This document shows, piece after piece, positions 49,429 to 60,987 of a stretch of 64,000 bases of DNA. Every line of letters begins with the position of its first letter. The stretch's first letter is position 1. The stretch is taken from the NCBI GenBank assembly GCA_019722365.1, contig JADFUC010000718.1, positions 124,001 to 188,000 on the forward strand. Reading direction: 5' to 3'. The notes beneath the pieces were generated by a model that was given only the letters and a program-made list of their open reading frames with translations, had not been told where the DNA came from and did not search any database. The stretch comes from Lithospermum erythrorhizon (taxonomy: Eukaryota > Streptophyta > Magnoliopsida > Boraginales > Boraginaceae). Made by a program: the position numbers and the translations under genes.

Positions 49429-49501
49429 GAGGGTTGCGTTTGAGATTGATGACGTCATTAATCAAATTATTAGGGAAAAGTAAATTAAATTCATATATAT
49501 A
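49429..49501 (-). repeat. right arm of inverted repeat (copy of CAND2-like leader and start)
   Basis: Reverse complement of 45008-45079, including the ATG and first codons of the CAND2-like gene; weaker similarity runs to about 49556. No continuation of the gene follows on the minus strand, so this is a promoter/leader fragment. Confidence 0.9.
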
Positions 49502-51033
49502 AATATTGAAAATGTGTTTAATTAAATGGATTTTGAGGATTAATTGAGAGAAGATGTTGTGATTAGGGCTTCCAACAAAATGAAATCCGAACGAGCCAGA
49601 AAATACTTAGAAATTGGAGGCAGATTGGAGGCAAGACATTTGGTTCGAAAAATAAACGAAAAAATTTCGGTTAGGTTCGGAGTTTTCAGGAACCCCGGGC
49701 CGAACGATTAATTTTTAATTAAAAAAAAAAATAAAAATATTATTTATATATATATATAGCAGGAATAGCAGAAACCCAGAATAGAAATAGCGAAACGCAG
49801 AATGAAAACTTAAGCTTAGAGCCAGGCAGAGTGGAACGATTTAATGAATAGCCGGAACAGACGGTTTAGGTTCCATCTCAATCGAACCGGCACAGTCGGT
49901 TCGGTTCAACAGCAAAGGCGGTAAATAGATGGAGCGCCGTTGTGATGGTGAATTTGGGGATTTTTAGGTGTCATGAGAATTAATAGCGGAACTAATTTTA
50001 CTAGTTAAGTGTTAATTTACTTAATTTAATAAGCGAGGCTGACCTCTGTGGCGATAGAATTTGGTGAGGCCATTCTTCTTTTTCCTTCTTTGTAAGTGTA
50101 GTTACTAGAATTATGTTCGGGGGTAAAAATAGTGTTGCTAAAAAGAACATATTGGATCTCATAACTAGGCTGTTATTTGCTCTCCATAACATGTAACTAC
50201 AAGAGTACATAGTATAATAAAAAAAGGTGACAATCATTTTGGGACACCAAGGCCCACCATGGTAATAATCTCGTACAAAATATTCATTTAATAAACACTT
50301 CTTGCTTTGGAATTTTCTACCCACACCCATGTTTTTTTTCAACTTCTAAATAATTCTCATTTTTTAATATTATTACAGATTCTATGTTGAATAATTTTGT
50401 CTTTTGGTCTTTATAGTATGCAACTTCTGATTTTGAGAAATGGGTCTTAAATTATTTTTTATTATGGGCATAAAAAAATAATTTTCAAAAATATATTGAA
50501 AGTAGTACTATATTAATTGAAAATGATTTAAATGGTATAATTTCTCCATTTTTAGTTGAATAAATCTCAAGACTAGGGTATACTAAGTATATAAATAATT
50601 ATGGAGTACATATAACTATACAAGTAGGAAGTTGAAAAGGATGAGTCAAATGTGACATCTAAAATGGGATAAAGTTGGTATTTTTTTGTGGGGTTTGTTT
50701 AGATGAGTAATTATCACTATAAAAAAAAAATTATTGTGGAAAAATTGTTTGGATATAGATTTTTAATATGTAGATTTTTGGGTTTATGCATGTGTATATA
50801 TAATGCAGACATTTTTTGTTCCAACTTCTTTGTTAAAGAAAATGAGGGAAATTAAATTTTACTATTACTTTTTGTTCTAATATTACTGATTTTATATCCT
50901 TTGTACCAAAGAGAAGTTAGCCATTGTCTCCAAAAGACAAGTTTTCAGAACCGTCTTAACCATTAAAGCATATAATATCAACAAGAAAAGAATAGCTTTT
51001 TAAGTATAAAACAATTTTGTTCTGGAAATTGGG
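49502..51033. other. gene-free DNA with repeat remains
   Basis: Between about 49565 and 49925 there is ggttcgg/ccgaac-rich sequence similar in style to the MITE-like element at 6481. The rest is AT-rich. A 113-codon minus frame at 50001-50342 has no recognisable feature. Confidence 0.35.
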
Positions 51034-51413
51034 TAGTGCTGTGCCCAGTGGACCAGACCCATCGAGAGCCATGCCGAGCCAAGCCCGGTCTAAAAGTCGT
51101 CAGAAAATGGGCCAGGATCGGTCGGATCCGGCCTTGACCGATCGGTATCGGGATCCCGGGGCCGTGTAAAGCCGGATCGGACGGTGACCCGGCGAGATCA
51201 GGATCCGGTAATTTAATATTAAAAAAAGCCGCACGCAATTAACGCCGGGCAGGATATCGGATATCGGATAGGATGGGCCAGCAGGGCCGGTTTTGGGCCA
51301 GGATCGGGTCTGGTCAGAATCACCGGATCCCGTCTGTCCGAATCTTAGGCAAAGGCGGTTTGGTCAGGTTCGGATGGATCAGCAAGGCAGGTCAGGACCC
51401 CGTAACAACACTA
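51034..51413. mobile_element. MITE with hAT-like terminal inverted repeats
   Basis: The 380-bp element is GC-rich and full of ggatcgg/ccggatcc motifs. It starts TAGTGCTGTGCC and ends GTAACAACACTA, imperfect inverted ends of the TAGTGTTGT type seen in hAT-related MITEs. The flanks aaattggg and gaggtggg agree at five of eight positions, a weak 8-bp target duplication. No transposase. Confidence 0.5.
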
Positions 51414-52567
51414 GAGGTGGGTATGTGGGGTGTTGGGAGGGGGGTGAACTCTTTTTATAAAGAGCTTATGTGGGCAATCTTTTGTTTTTGAAGGGATTGG
51501 GGAGAATTGATTTTTTTGTGGACCCATTTCTTGGTACCAGTGGGTACTGTATATGGTTCCCACAAGTATCCTGGTAAACCATATTCGGACCCGAACCGGG
51601 TCCGGTTAAATATGGACACTACAATGTTGTGTTTTATGAGAAATGCATGCTAACTTGCTGAGAATATAGAAGTGAGGTGCTAGATTGTTTGGTTGGTTGT
51701 TTTAAATTTTTTTAACATTCCCTCAGTTACAGCCAATCAAATAATACTCTGTGCATTGCCCCAGTAATGTTTGACTGGCTAAGAATTCTATATTGAAGTG
51801 CAAAAATCTCTATACTTTGAATAGTGAAAATTCAGAGTACTTCTGGTTTAGTTTGTGGACAAAATTCTTGCACTCTTAAACTCTCTTTGTTGAGTACAAA
51901 ACCTTATTTGGTTCATTCTGATGAATTTTGTCCCCATCATAATGTTGAATGAAACATTTCATATTGGTTTGAGACGAGTACTGTTTTTACTATAGAATGT
52001 GTTCGTTGATTAATTCTGGAGGGGGTTAGGCAGACCTGCTTTTCAAGATTTAAGAGTTAGCTTCTGCAGAAAACACTTTTCAATTAGAGCTTTAAGAAGC
52101 TCAAACAAGTACCAGACTCAATATCCTGCAGAAAGACGGAGATAAGGGTTCTGTAAGGAATATGGTTACTCGTTTTTCTATTTTTCTTTTTGTGGAAATG
52201 ATAAGGGATACTAAAAGTAAACTAGTGTGATCTTGAACACGTGCAAATATCTCTTAATGGTGAACTGTTGGCCCTTAATTGGCTGGCAGAACCATGTACG
52301 AGCTTTTTAGTTACTTGTTGCTAATATCTTGATTCCCCCTCTGTGATAACGGAAGTACCATATGTACAACATTTTAAAAAGTGTAGGCTTTTCTTTCCGT
52401 TCGCTATGAATCTCTTATGTGAGGATGAAACGTAGTAAGTGGTGACATAATTCTTTTGTCAGTTGAACCGAATATAGTATATGACTGACCAAACATTCAT
52501 CATCTGACAACACCATCTAGCTTAGATGGCTCTCTTATCACTTTATTTGAGATTGTTTCCTTTGCAG
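51414..52567. other. upstream region of the PHD-finger gene
   Basis: Should contain the promoter and first exon(s) of the PHD gene, since the first recognised exon begins at a splice acceptor. I could not identify those exons. A ggacccgaaccgggtccgg palindrome-like patch at about 51588 resembles the MITE next door. Confidence 0.35.
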
Positions 52568-55500
52568 GATCGATGTTGCGATATTTGTGGCTCTGTTGGT
52601 TATGCGGAATTAATGGCAACTTGTAGTAAATGCTTAACTTCTCGAGAACATTTGTAAGACTTTTTATCTTTATCATCTTGGGAGATATGGTGGAGGGAGT
52701 TATGCACATGCATAAAGTCGATTAATCCACTATCCCTTTTATTTGTCATTTCTAAGTATCATACCTGTAATACCAATGCTAGAAGAGAGAAGTAAATCTG
52801 AATATAAATTTATTAGTCAGTAACAAAACATTCCATTAGTTTGCCTACAGGAGTTGAAATGGCACTTAAGAAGTGTTTTCATTCCCTTATAACTATAGTT
52901 GGATATTTACATCCCCTTGTATGAGGTTCCTTTGTATAGCTGACAGTACTTCTGCTTTCTTCTCTCAGGTATTGCATGCGTGTTTTTCACCTCGAGCTAC
53001 CCCCTCAATGGTATTGTCAGGATTGTGAGCCCGAGAGAGAGACTACACCACCAACTTGTGGTACAAGGGAAAATTTGGCATCGACATCAACTTTCAAGAA
53101 GTCCAGTAAGGTGAACAATGATACTAGACAATTTGCTGGTCCGGGCAGTTCCAATAAGGGATTGAAAAAGGTACATTTTAACAGTTTCAAGTGGGAAAGG
53201 AGGGTTCAAACTGGGAGAACGCAGTATATCCCCGTTGCGGAAGCCCTTAAGCTGCCATCAGGAAGTAAAAAATCTGAACAAGCCTTCACCAGTACTTACC
53301 GTCCTATTCCTGTATTGCCACAAACTACAGGTAGGAAGACCCTATAAGATCCAAATCCTTTCCTTGGAATTTTTTTTCTTCTAAAATACTGAAAGTAAAA
53401 CTTGGTATAAGCTTCATACCCACACGAAAAGGACCATGTATTACACAGTTGTACATTTGAAGTGGAATGGTTTGATTTAAATTATAACTGCATGCTCTTT
53501 TCATAAATGTTGCAATTGTCATATTTCACTAAGTAAATCGATATTAGAATTTAGAACTTCTTGGTTTGCTTGTAATTCATGTGAAGTGGCACTTGCCCAC
53601 TTTTACAAAAATTGCTAAAGTTAAATTTATCTGTAGGCCAATTTGCCTCTCCAGTAAAGATAATTTCAAGTAGACAGCTTGTAAATGAACACGAGCATAC
53701 TACAGATACCAGGGCACAAACAAGAGTTGAAATGGCACAGAAGAAGGCATTTGTAATACCGCCACCATCAATTGGATGTGGAACAAAAGTTAGACCAGGC
53801 ATGAAGATAATCTTTTTCTTCACTCCTTCACCTGAATTTTCCTGCGTTGTTACTATATTTTTGTCAAATCTCATACGTCAGTAAAATATGTTTACGTGAA
53901 GAAAATGATATTAAGGAAGATATAAAACATATAATATATTCTTTTTCTGATATATTCTTATACCTTTGGGAAACATTTTTCAATTTATATGAGAAAGATT
54001 CTCAAAATAGAAATTATATTCTACTCATCAATTTGTTGAAGTTGTGCTTATTTGTGGGTAACCATGCAGCCCAATCCCCCAAAGAGAAACAGCCTATTGA
54101 TTGCTTTGTTAATGTTGGATATCCCAAATCAGCTAAAGCAAAGGTGGAGCAAGCGATGAAGAAGACATCACGAATAACTAACAGATTTCCACACCGTTCA
54201 TCGAGGGTAGAAGTGGCACAGAAGAAGGCACTATCACCAACGTCACTATCAACCATCCGTCCATCAACAATTATATCAGGCATGATTTTATTCTTAAACT
54301 GATTTGGCTGCTCTCAACGAATGTTTGAAGAAAATTAGTTCCTGATGTTTAAATCTATACTGTGGCCTACATTCACAGGGAAAAAGTGTTCCCATTGATA
54401 CTAAAGGAAAAATATTGTTAACTTACATTCTGCTTTCTACTAGAACAAACCTGTAGGCAACTCGGAGGCACTTAAACAAATCCATAATGCACATCCGGGG
54501 AATTCCTTGGTGATGTTGCAGATTCCAGAATACCATAACCCAAAGGGGAACTAGTGATAAATAAGGAATCACTAGGAATTAACACATCATCCATTGGTGC
54601 TCCAAGAATGAGTTTTGGGGGAAAGTGGGAACTTTTTTATTGTTTACCTGTGTGGATTTCCTCCTTAGATACATCCATGTCGCTTTTCCTTCATTCATCA
54701 TAAAAGCAAATTAAATGAGTTCAAAGAATAATTAATGATTCATGGAAACATGTTGATTTTTTTCGTTTGGAATATATTGATTACATCATTTCAGTAAGAA
54801 TGGTAATATGTTTACTGTTTTTTGTTGTGTATGACATTGTATTCTATATCGTAATTTTACCGGTATCTGTTATCTTAATTTTTAAAACAGCTGTGATGGT
54901 GTATCTAACTGGTCAACTTGTAGGAGGTGATGTCCATGCCAATGTACACCAAGTCTCGAGAAAATATGAAGAATCTTCAACCTAATATTCTAAGTCTCTG
55001 CAAGAGCAGAGAAAGACAAACTGAAGAATGTTCAACCTGCTGTGGAACAATATAGAGGACCGGCACAAGATGCTTCCTGGAAGTTAGTAGCACGTTCAGC
55101 TTTTTATCTAATCTCTGCTCTCATCTATTTTTTGTTACTTAATATCCCACAATATTCTACGCCCATTAGCAACTTCTTTCTAGGACAAATAAGTGAGTGT
55201 GATAGATATAAAACAATATATTATTGGAAGTTAGTACGCTTGTTGTTGAAGTGCGGACAATGATAAGCTAACCCACTTGAAATCATGCTGGATATAATGT
55301 TTGCCATTCGGTCTCTTCAGTTGGAGACTTGGCGTTATCTTTTGAACCTTTTAAACCTAATTTAGCGAAGGTAAGAATTCTGATGGGTCTACCGTTTGGT
55401 CATGCATGAAGATTCTATTTCAGCAACTAGATGCAATGTCTCTGAATATAATCTAAATATTTCCAAATTTCCTAGTTTGTGATAACACTTGATTTGAATT

Positions 55501-56692
55501 CTGGTTCTACAAGTAGGTGTTAGATTATAATCCCATCTCCATTAAAGTATCCACTTGTTTAATATAATTAGTGAAGGCATTGATTAAAGATGCACTACTT
55601 TTGATTTTGATATTTGGCCTCAGCTCTACTAGTAGAAACTTACCAATATCTCTTAACTTTGTTACCTGAGAGCTTCAATTGTCACTTATCATCTGTTATA
55701 GGGGAAGTTTCAAAATGCTTTCTGATGAATGCAACGAGAGACTCTGCAGTGGAATCCAAGGCTGCCCTCCTTCCATTGTTGTGAAACAGGTGTGAATCTT
55801 GAAAAATCTGAAACTCTGCGGGTTTGAGCTGCTTCCTCAGACTGATGTGAATATCTTCCAAATTGGTGTCCAATTTTGATGACGTAGGATTATTTTTCTT
55901 CCCAAGTGAGAATAAGAGGTCCAATTTCTGCTCCTTAGTCGTCAATAAAAGCATTACTTTATCCATGTAATTGATTTCTGATGCCTTCTGATCACGACTG
56001 ACCTTTACATAGCTAGAGTTTGGCTGGAAGAATTAGATGGTATGAGAATGTACATCTAGAGCTACTAGTATTTACATCTGCACATCTGCACAAAAATTGC
56101 CAGAGTGAGCTTTCTAGTCTATATTTTGCATTACTCCTCTCCGGTTAACTCAATGTGACTTATGTTGTTGCTTTGTGTTCACTAATTTTTTTTTTTGTGG
56201 TTCTTCATAGCATGGCATGGAGCTCATTTCTTCTGGGGTTTGTTTAGTGTTGAAAAGGTCAGAAGGAGCATGATGGCTGATAATAGAGATGTTTTGAGAC
56301 TATGTCCACCTAATGATATATGGAATTGCTGTTCAAAAGGAGATGACAGTATCACGGTTGATATGGTAATTGATATGGAAGCTGGGATGGATTTAGGCAT
56401 GGTGGACGTTGTCAAGAAAAGAAAGTCTCGTGAAGACTGTTGTGGAGCTGTGGAAGAACCATTTATTACAACCACTACAAATGTTGCTTCAGCGCGGTTG
56501 GCACTTTCCATGGTGAAAGAGGAGCCATGCAATGACTCTCCACTAGTAATGGAGAAGATGTGCAAACAAATAGCTACCGGTCCGCTCTTGCAGGCTAAGA
56601 GCCCCAAGTTGGTTGTCTCCCAAAAAAATGTTTTCCCTTCAAGTTGGTGCAGGAGGTGTATCAAGGAGGTTCCTCTGAGCATCCCTATTTAA
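52568..56692 (+). pseudogene. PHD-finger protein, AIPP2-like, decayed
   Basis: In Arabidopsis, AIPP2-type proteins read histone H3 tails and act with ASI1/EDM2 partners and BAH-PHD complexes in silencing and transcript control. The PHD finger spans exons 52568-52653 (CCDICGSVG, CSKC) and 52969-53330 (YCMRVFHLELPPQWYCQDC), followed by KWERRVQTGRTQYIPVAEA, a family motif. Two phase 1-1 exons follow (53637-53798 and 54070-54279), then fragments near 54464, 54925 and 55320. At about 55700-55965 the family's conserved central domain is readable only by changing frame (CNERLCSGIQGCPPSIV, ELLPQTDV, FDDVGLFFFPSENKRS), with stops between. HFFWGLF and a DMEAGMDLGMVDVV stretch (56195-56692) match the family's later part. 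No upstream start exon was found. These breaks make it a likely pseudogene. Confidence 0.72.
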
Positions 56693-58681
56693 GGAGTTGC
56701 ACACCTTGAAAACTACTGTTGCTAGTAACGTTCCGCCCGGCTTTGAGCCTATGCATACCTGAGAACTAGTATTCAAACATCTATACATACAAAACACTCT
56801 CTGTCTCCAAGCTCCTCAAGTGCTGATACTTCTCAACTCAGACCTGAGGCCATTCCAGGAAACAAGGGGATTTGTGACATTAAGTCAGACTATCTCATAT
56901 GCATAGTTGATAGATATCACTAAAGTAGTTCGTTTAGGAGTGTAAAATCTCTGGAGTAAATATGGTTGTGTAACACACACCTATACAGACTCATGTAAAT
57001 ATACTGGATTGTCTTGGAACAAAAAGATCTTCATCTATCATCTTACCAAAGAGTAAAGATACTTCAATTATACAAAACTATTAAATACAAATAGCATTGA
57101 AATAAAACGGGTGATAGATAGGTGTAAAATGTACGAACACAACACAGAGAAACTCGTTATTTTCCAAGAAGCTTTTATAACTTTTGCTCTTTTCTGACAT
57201 CAACCTCATGTCATTGTCCTACTGAAAATTCTTAGACAACCTTAATCATTTCATCCTCTCTGACCAACAAGCCTCTATCGTTTGAGGCGGGTCTGGAATA
57301 CCGGTCAAGTATCGTGCTCTGGCTTATTTATCTTGGAGTTAGATTTTTTAATATTTATTTAATTCGGTCTTTATGTTGTTTGTGTCATATGAAAAGCGAA
57401 CAAATTTGTTTATACAAAGCGTAAAGCTATAATTGTATTGCTTAGATAACTAACAAATTTTTGGTTAGTTAATATAATAAGCCATAATTAAGTTGGTTTA
57501 AAAGGACAAGTGCATTAATTTACTCTAATAGGTTAAATTTACTCAAAAGCATTAAAAGAAGAATTATTATTTCCCTCCATTGTTTTGTAATGACTTAATA
57601 TAGTGTTTGAGGAAATTTTATTTATGAACAAAATAATTATTTCATTACATTTTAATACTGTTTCGGTATGGATTTAGTCCTACTCAATTTATCCTCACTT
57701 GTTTGCCCAGTATTCAAGAAACTCACTACCGTCGTTAAAAGTAAAGCCCAGCAGGGTACGAGGTTATATTTCTGGTTCCGTCGCTGCAACTCCACGGAGG
57801 CAGATGGCTCTGCTTCTTCTACTCTTTCATATCATTCATTTATTTTTTTAACACTCCGTAAATTTTTACTCATTCAATTATTATTTTTTATTACTTTTGC
57901 CTATTCATTTAATTATTTATTATCAGTATCATTATTTGTAGTTTTATTTTCAAAAGAAATTATGAAACTAAAAAGGAAAATAGACAACTCTAAATCGGAG
58001 ACGTAGAAAGGACTCCTTTATGTTTTTCATTGGTCCAAAATTAGTAGGTTGAAAAATACTATATGTATGTTGATATATTTAAAAATATTAATTATAGATT
58101 AACATGATAGTTTTTATCCAAATCGAAGTTGTAGTTGGAAGTTTGTTAATTTGGATAATTGAAAAACGAACTGGATAATGTTGTAGGGATGAAGGTAGTA
58201 TAATTGTTGAAATTGAATTGCGTTGGAATCCGTTATTCGTATTTTGAACACCTGTGTTTAACTGCAGACTGATTAGCTGATAATTCTGCTGCCTTTTTGT
58301 GGGGGGAGAAGCAAAGCCTCCTCACTGCAGTTGCTCTCCATGTCCCGCCACAGCTCGTTCGAGTTCAGGGAGGTCATTCTTATGTGCTATAATTAAATAT
58401 TATTGCCATTGTAGTGCCCATTTATGCATTTCTTAATATATAGTTATAACTGGACATTTGCATTTGTATTCAATTTTCTCTGCTTATGGCTTTAGTAATT
58501 AGTTATTTGACACAATATCAGGAATATAAATTAAGAGTTTAGAATATTATCCATTAATGATACCCATTGGAGTTCGATAAAGTTTAACAATCGTTGCTAA
58601 GCTTCAGTTACTGTTGAGGTGACAATTTCCAGCAACACCTCATGTTTCTTGTGTGTTTCCGTTTATCAGGACATTCGCAAA
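56693..58681. other. spacer and methyltransferase leader
   Basis: 3' flank of the PHD gene, then AT-rich DNA. A 112-codon frame at 57668-58006 shows no family feature. At 58340-58373 an exon-like stretch ends GAG|GTCATT and could splice to the acceptor GTTTATCAG at 58669, forming a 5' UTR exon of the methyltransferase or adding a 15-residue N-terminal extension in frame. Confidence 0.4.
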
Positions 58682-59404
58682 ATGCCATACAGAACTGCAC
58701 AAATTCGACTAGTGGCTTCTCATCCTGAGGTCTACGAACCATGTGATGATTCGTTTTTGTTAGTTGATGCATTACTCTCGGATCAAGCTAATTTGTTACA
58801 CCATCAGCCGAGAGTCTGTGTTGAAGTAGGTTGTGGTAGTGGATATGTGATTACTTCACTAGCTCTCATTCTTGGGAAGCAAGAGAGTGGTGGGGTTTAC
58901 TATATGGCAACAGATATCAATCCGCATGCTGTGAGTGTAGCTCGTGAGACACTGAATGCACATGGGATTGATGCTGACTTGGTCATTACTGATGTTGCTT
59001 CAGGACTAGACAAACGGTTGGAGAAATTAGTGGATGTAATGGTTGTGAATCCTCCATATGTGCCCACACCTGAAGAAGAAGTTGGCTGTGATGGGATTAC
59101 AGCTTCTTGGGCTGGTGGTGAGGATGGGCGAAGCGTGATTGACAAAATATTGCCTGTTGCTGACAAGTTGTTATCTGACAGAGGGTGGTTATACATGGTC
59201 ACATTGACTGCAAATAATCCTTCTGAAATATGCCTTCAGATGAGACGGAAAGGATACGCATCAAGAATTGTTTTGCAGAGATCAACCGAAGAGGAAAACC
59301 TCTTGGTCATCAAATTTTGGCGAGACCCCGATATCTTATTGGAGGAAAATGAATCAGAAGTGTCCAGTGGTCAGGGATCCATGATTGGATCATTGGTTTT
59401 ATGA
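58682..59404 (+). CDS. HEMK2/N6AMT1/MTQ2-type methyltransferase
   Basis: A 240-residue intronless frame starting MPYRTAQIRLV, the usual N-terminus of plant members. The enzyme family uses S-adenosylmethionine to methylate the glutamine of the GGQ motif in release factor eRF1, with partner TRM112; other substrates have been proposed. Motif I is VEVGCGSG (about 47-54), the acidic loop end is TDINPH (about 77-82), and the catalytic NPPY is at about 123-126. The tail has WRDPDILL then an acidic extension. The upstream in-frame ATG at about 58640 lies before a splice acceptor and is not used here as the start. No lesion is visible. The next 340 bases contain a worn partial copy of the 3' end. Confidence 0.9.
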   Translation: MPYRTAQIRLVASHPEVYEPCDDSFLLVDALLSDQANLLHHQPRVCVEVGCGSGYVITSLALILGKQESGGVYYMATDINPHAVSVARETLNAHGIDADLVITDVASGLDKRLEKLVDVMVVNPPYVPTPEEEVGCDGITASWAGGEDGRSVIDKILPVADKLLSDRGWLYMVTLTANNPSEICLQMRRKGYASRIVLQRSTEEENLLVIKFWRDPDILLEENESEVSSGQGSMIGSLVL

Positions 59405-59567
59405 TTTCTCGTTGCCATTTCTACTTGGCGATTCCAAAAGAACTGAAGGTAACATTGGAAGTAATCACCTCACCTCTAATGTAATACATGTGTTCATGAA
59501 GTATGGCAGCAGTATGATTTTTCAATATCCTTCCAGAATTGATTACAAATAGTACTTTAAAAATCTA

Positions 59568-59712
59568 TATTCAGATGAGAGAGAATGGATATTGTTGTTC
59601 ATGTCTTCAAGAGCAGTTGATCAACTGAAGAGGAAAGTGTATTGGTTATCAAATTGTTGTGAGACTTGGATATACTGTTGGTGGAAACATGTCAATGATA
59701 TCATATGAAAGT
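59568..59712 (+). pseudogene. partial tandem copy of the methyltransferase 3' end
   Basis: The segment shares ttcagatgaga, gatcaac(c/t)gaagaggaaa, atcaaatt(t/g)t and gg(a/t)ggaaa(a/c)atg in the same order and spacing as 59235-59353 of the methyltransferase gene. Stops and indels break the frame. It is a decayed local duplication. Confidence 0.75.
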
Positions 59713-60987
59713 GTGAAACTGATAATAAAAAAAAAATAGGACATTGAGTTCTTTGTAACTGTGAATTTACATTCCTTTACTAAATTACAAGTGGCCACAG
59801 AACAAAAATATGCCTTAACAATAATAATCATTGGCTCTCAATCTCTGATTGTTCCATTTCAGCAAATTGTGTTTTTTTATCCGTCAGTTGTCCGATTTCG
59901 TTTAGGCATATAACTGATGATACTGATGAGCTATAGGCCAGGTCCGTTTTCCTAAAGTAATTCAAGAACTTGCTATGCTGTGAACTTATGATAAGCCATT
60001 TTCCGTAGGTGAACAAGTGTGTGTACTTCGAAAAATGAAATATCGCGTAGACATATTTTAAAACTTCTCGAGTGCCTTTATCCTTACTTTAGTAGTTTTT
60101 ACTTTTTACTTGTCCTCTATCTGTTTTTATGACATTACTGCACTATTACATCTGTTATTCTAGTATGAGATTATGCTCTTCCTGTAAAGTGTAAGATTAC
60201 CACCATCTTGTCTAGGCTCTCTTAAAGCAGTTTCAGCCTTTGTTGGGATAACTGAGAATGCAGAGATGCAACATGCTTCTCATAGTTTAATTGCATTATA
60301 AGTAGGTTCTTTACAGATTTAGCGAGGATGTAGACATGTAGTATTGCATTTCTTGAAGTATGATTCATCGTTAAGGCCCTAGTGAAAGATGTCGAACTAC
60401 TATTGACCCTTCACCCGAGCATCGGAGCATTAAGATAAATACCATAAGACTCCATTGATTCATCTTCATGATTTGATTGTTCACAAGGCACAGATGATTT
60501 TGTGTTCATGAAATTTGATAAAATTTCAAGCAACTCCCATTGGCATGCCAATGATTTGTTTTACTTGATTGTTTGCTTGTATGTGCCTGCCGATATTGAG
60601 AAATTGTCATACATTTGAGTAGTTTCTTTATTATAACACAGCTGAGTATGCTCTGCAGGCATTGGCTAGCCTGTGTTGAATATTAATTAGTAGACTCAAA
60701 CTTGTTGGACAAACCACATACTTCTGTGACAATATGATGACTATCCATGGCTGACTCTGGAAAAAACCACCAGAAGCTCAATTGGAACTCATAGATACTT
60801 TCTCCCAACATATGTTCAGTATACTAGTAGAGATAGGTGGAAAATGTCATACTAGGCAGAGAAGGAAATAATAGAAAAGGCTAATGCAGCCAATAAGGGA
60901 AATGTTGTTTTATTTTCCTTCATCAATAGAGACTACAAATATACTGAATTGGAGACTTAACATCTTGTGTTCCAAATTTCTTTCGAA
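59713..60987. other. gene-free spacer
   Basis: No recognisable frame, repeat or RNA gene. The last few hundred bases are presumably the old promoter of the glycosyltransferase pseudogene. Confidence 0.4.

Noticed and set aside
55682..55966. 94-codon minus-strand frame starting ATG
   Set aside because: The plus strand of the same bases encodes conserved AIPP2-like residues (FDDVGLFFFP and neighbours) with frame breaks, so the minus frame is its shadow.
57668..58006. 112-codon plus frame before the methyltransferase
   Set aside because: Hydrophobic AT-driven composition, no family feature and no splice or promoter support.
58619..58681. upstream in-frame start for the methyltransferase
   Set aside because: It precedes a good splice acceptor at 58669 and would add residues not seen in plant members; MPYRTAQIRLV is the family start.
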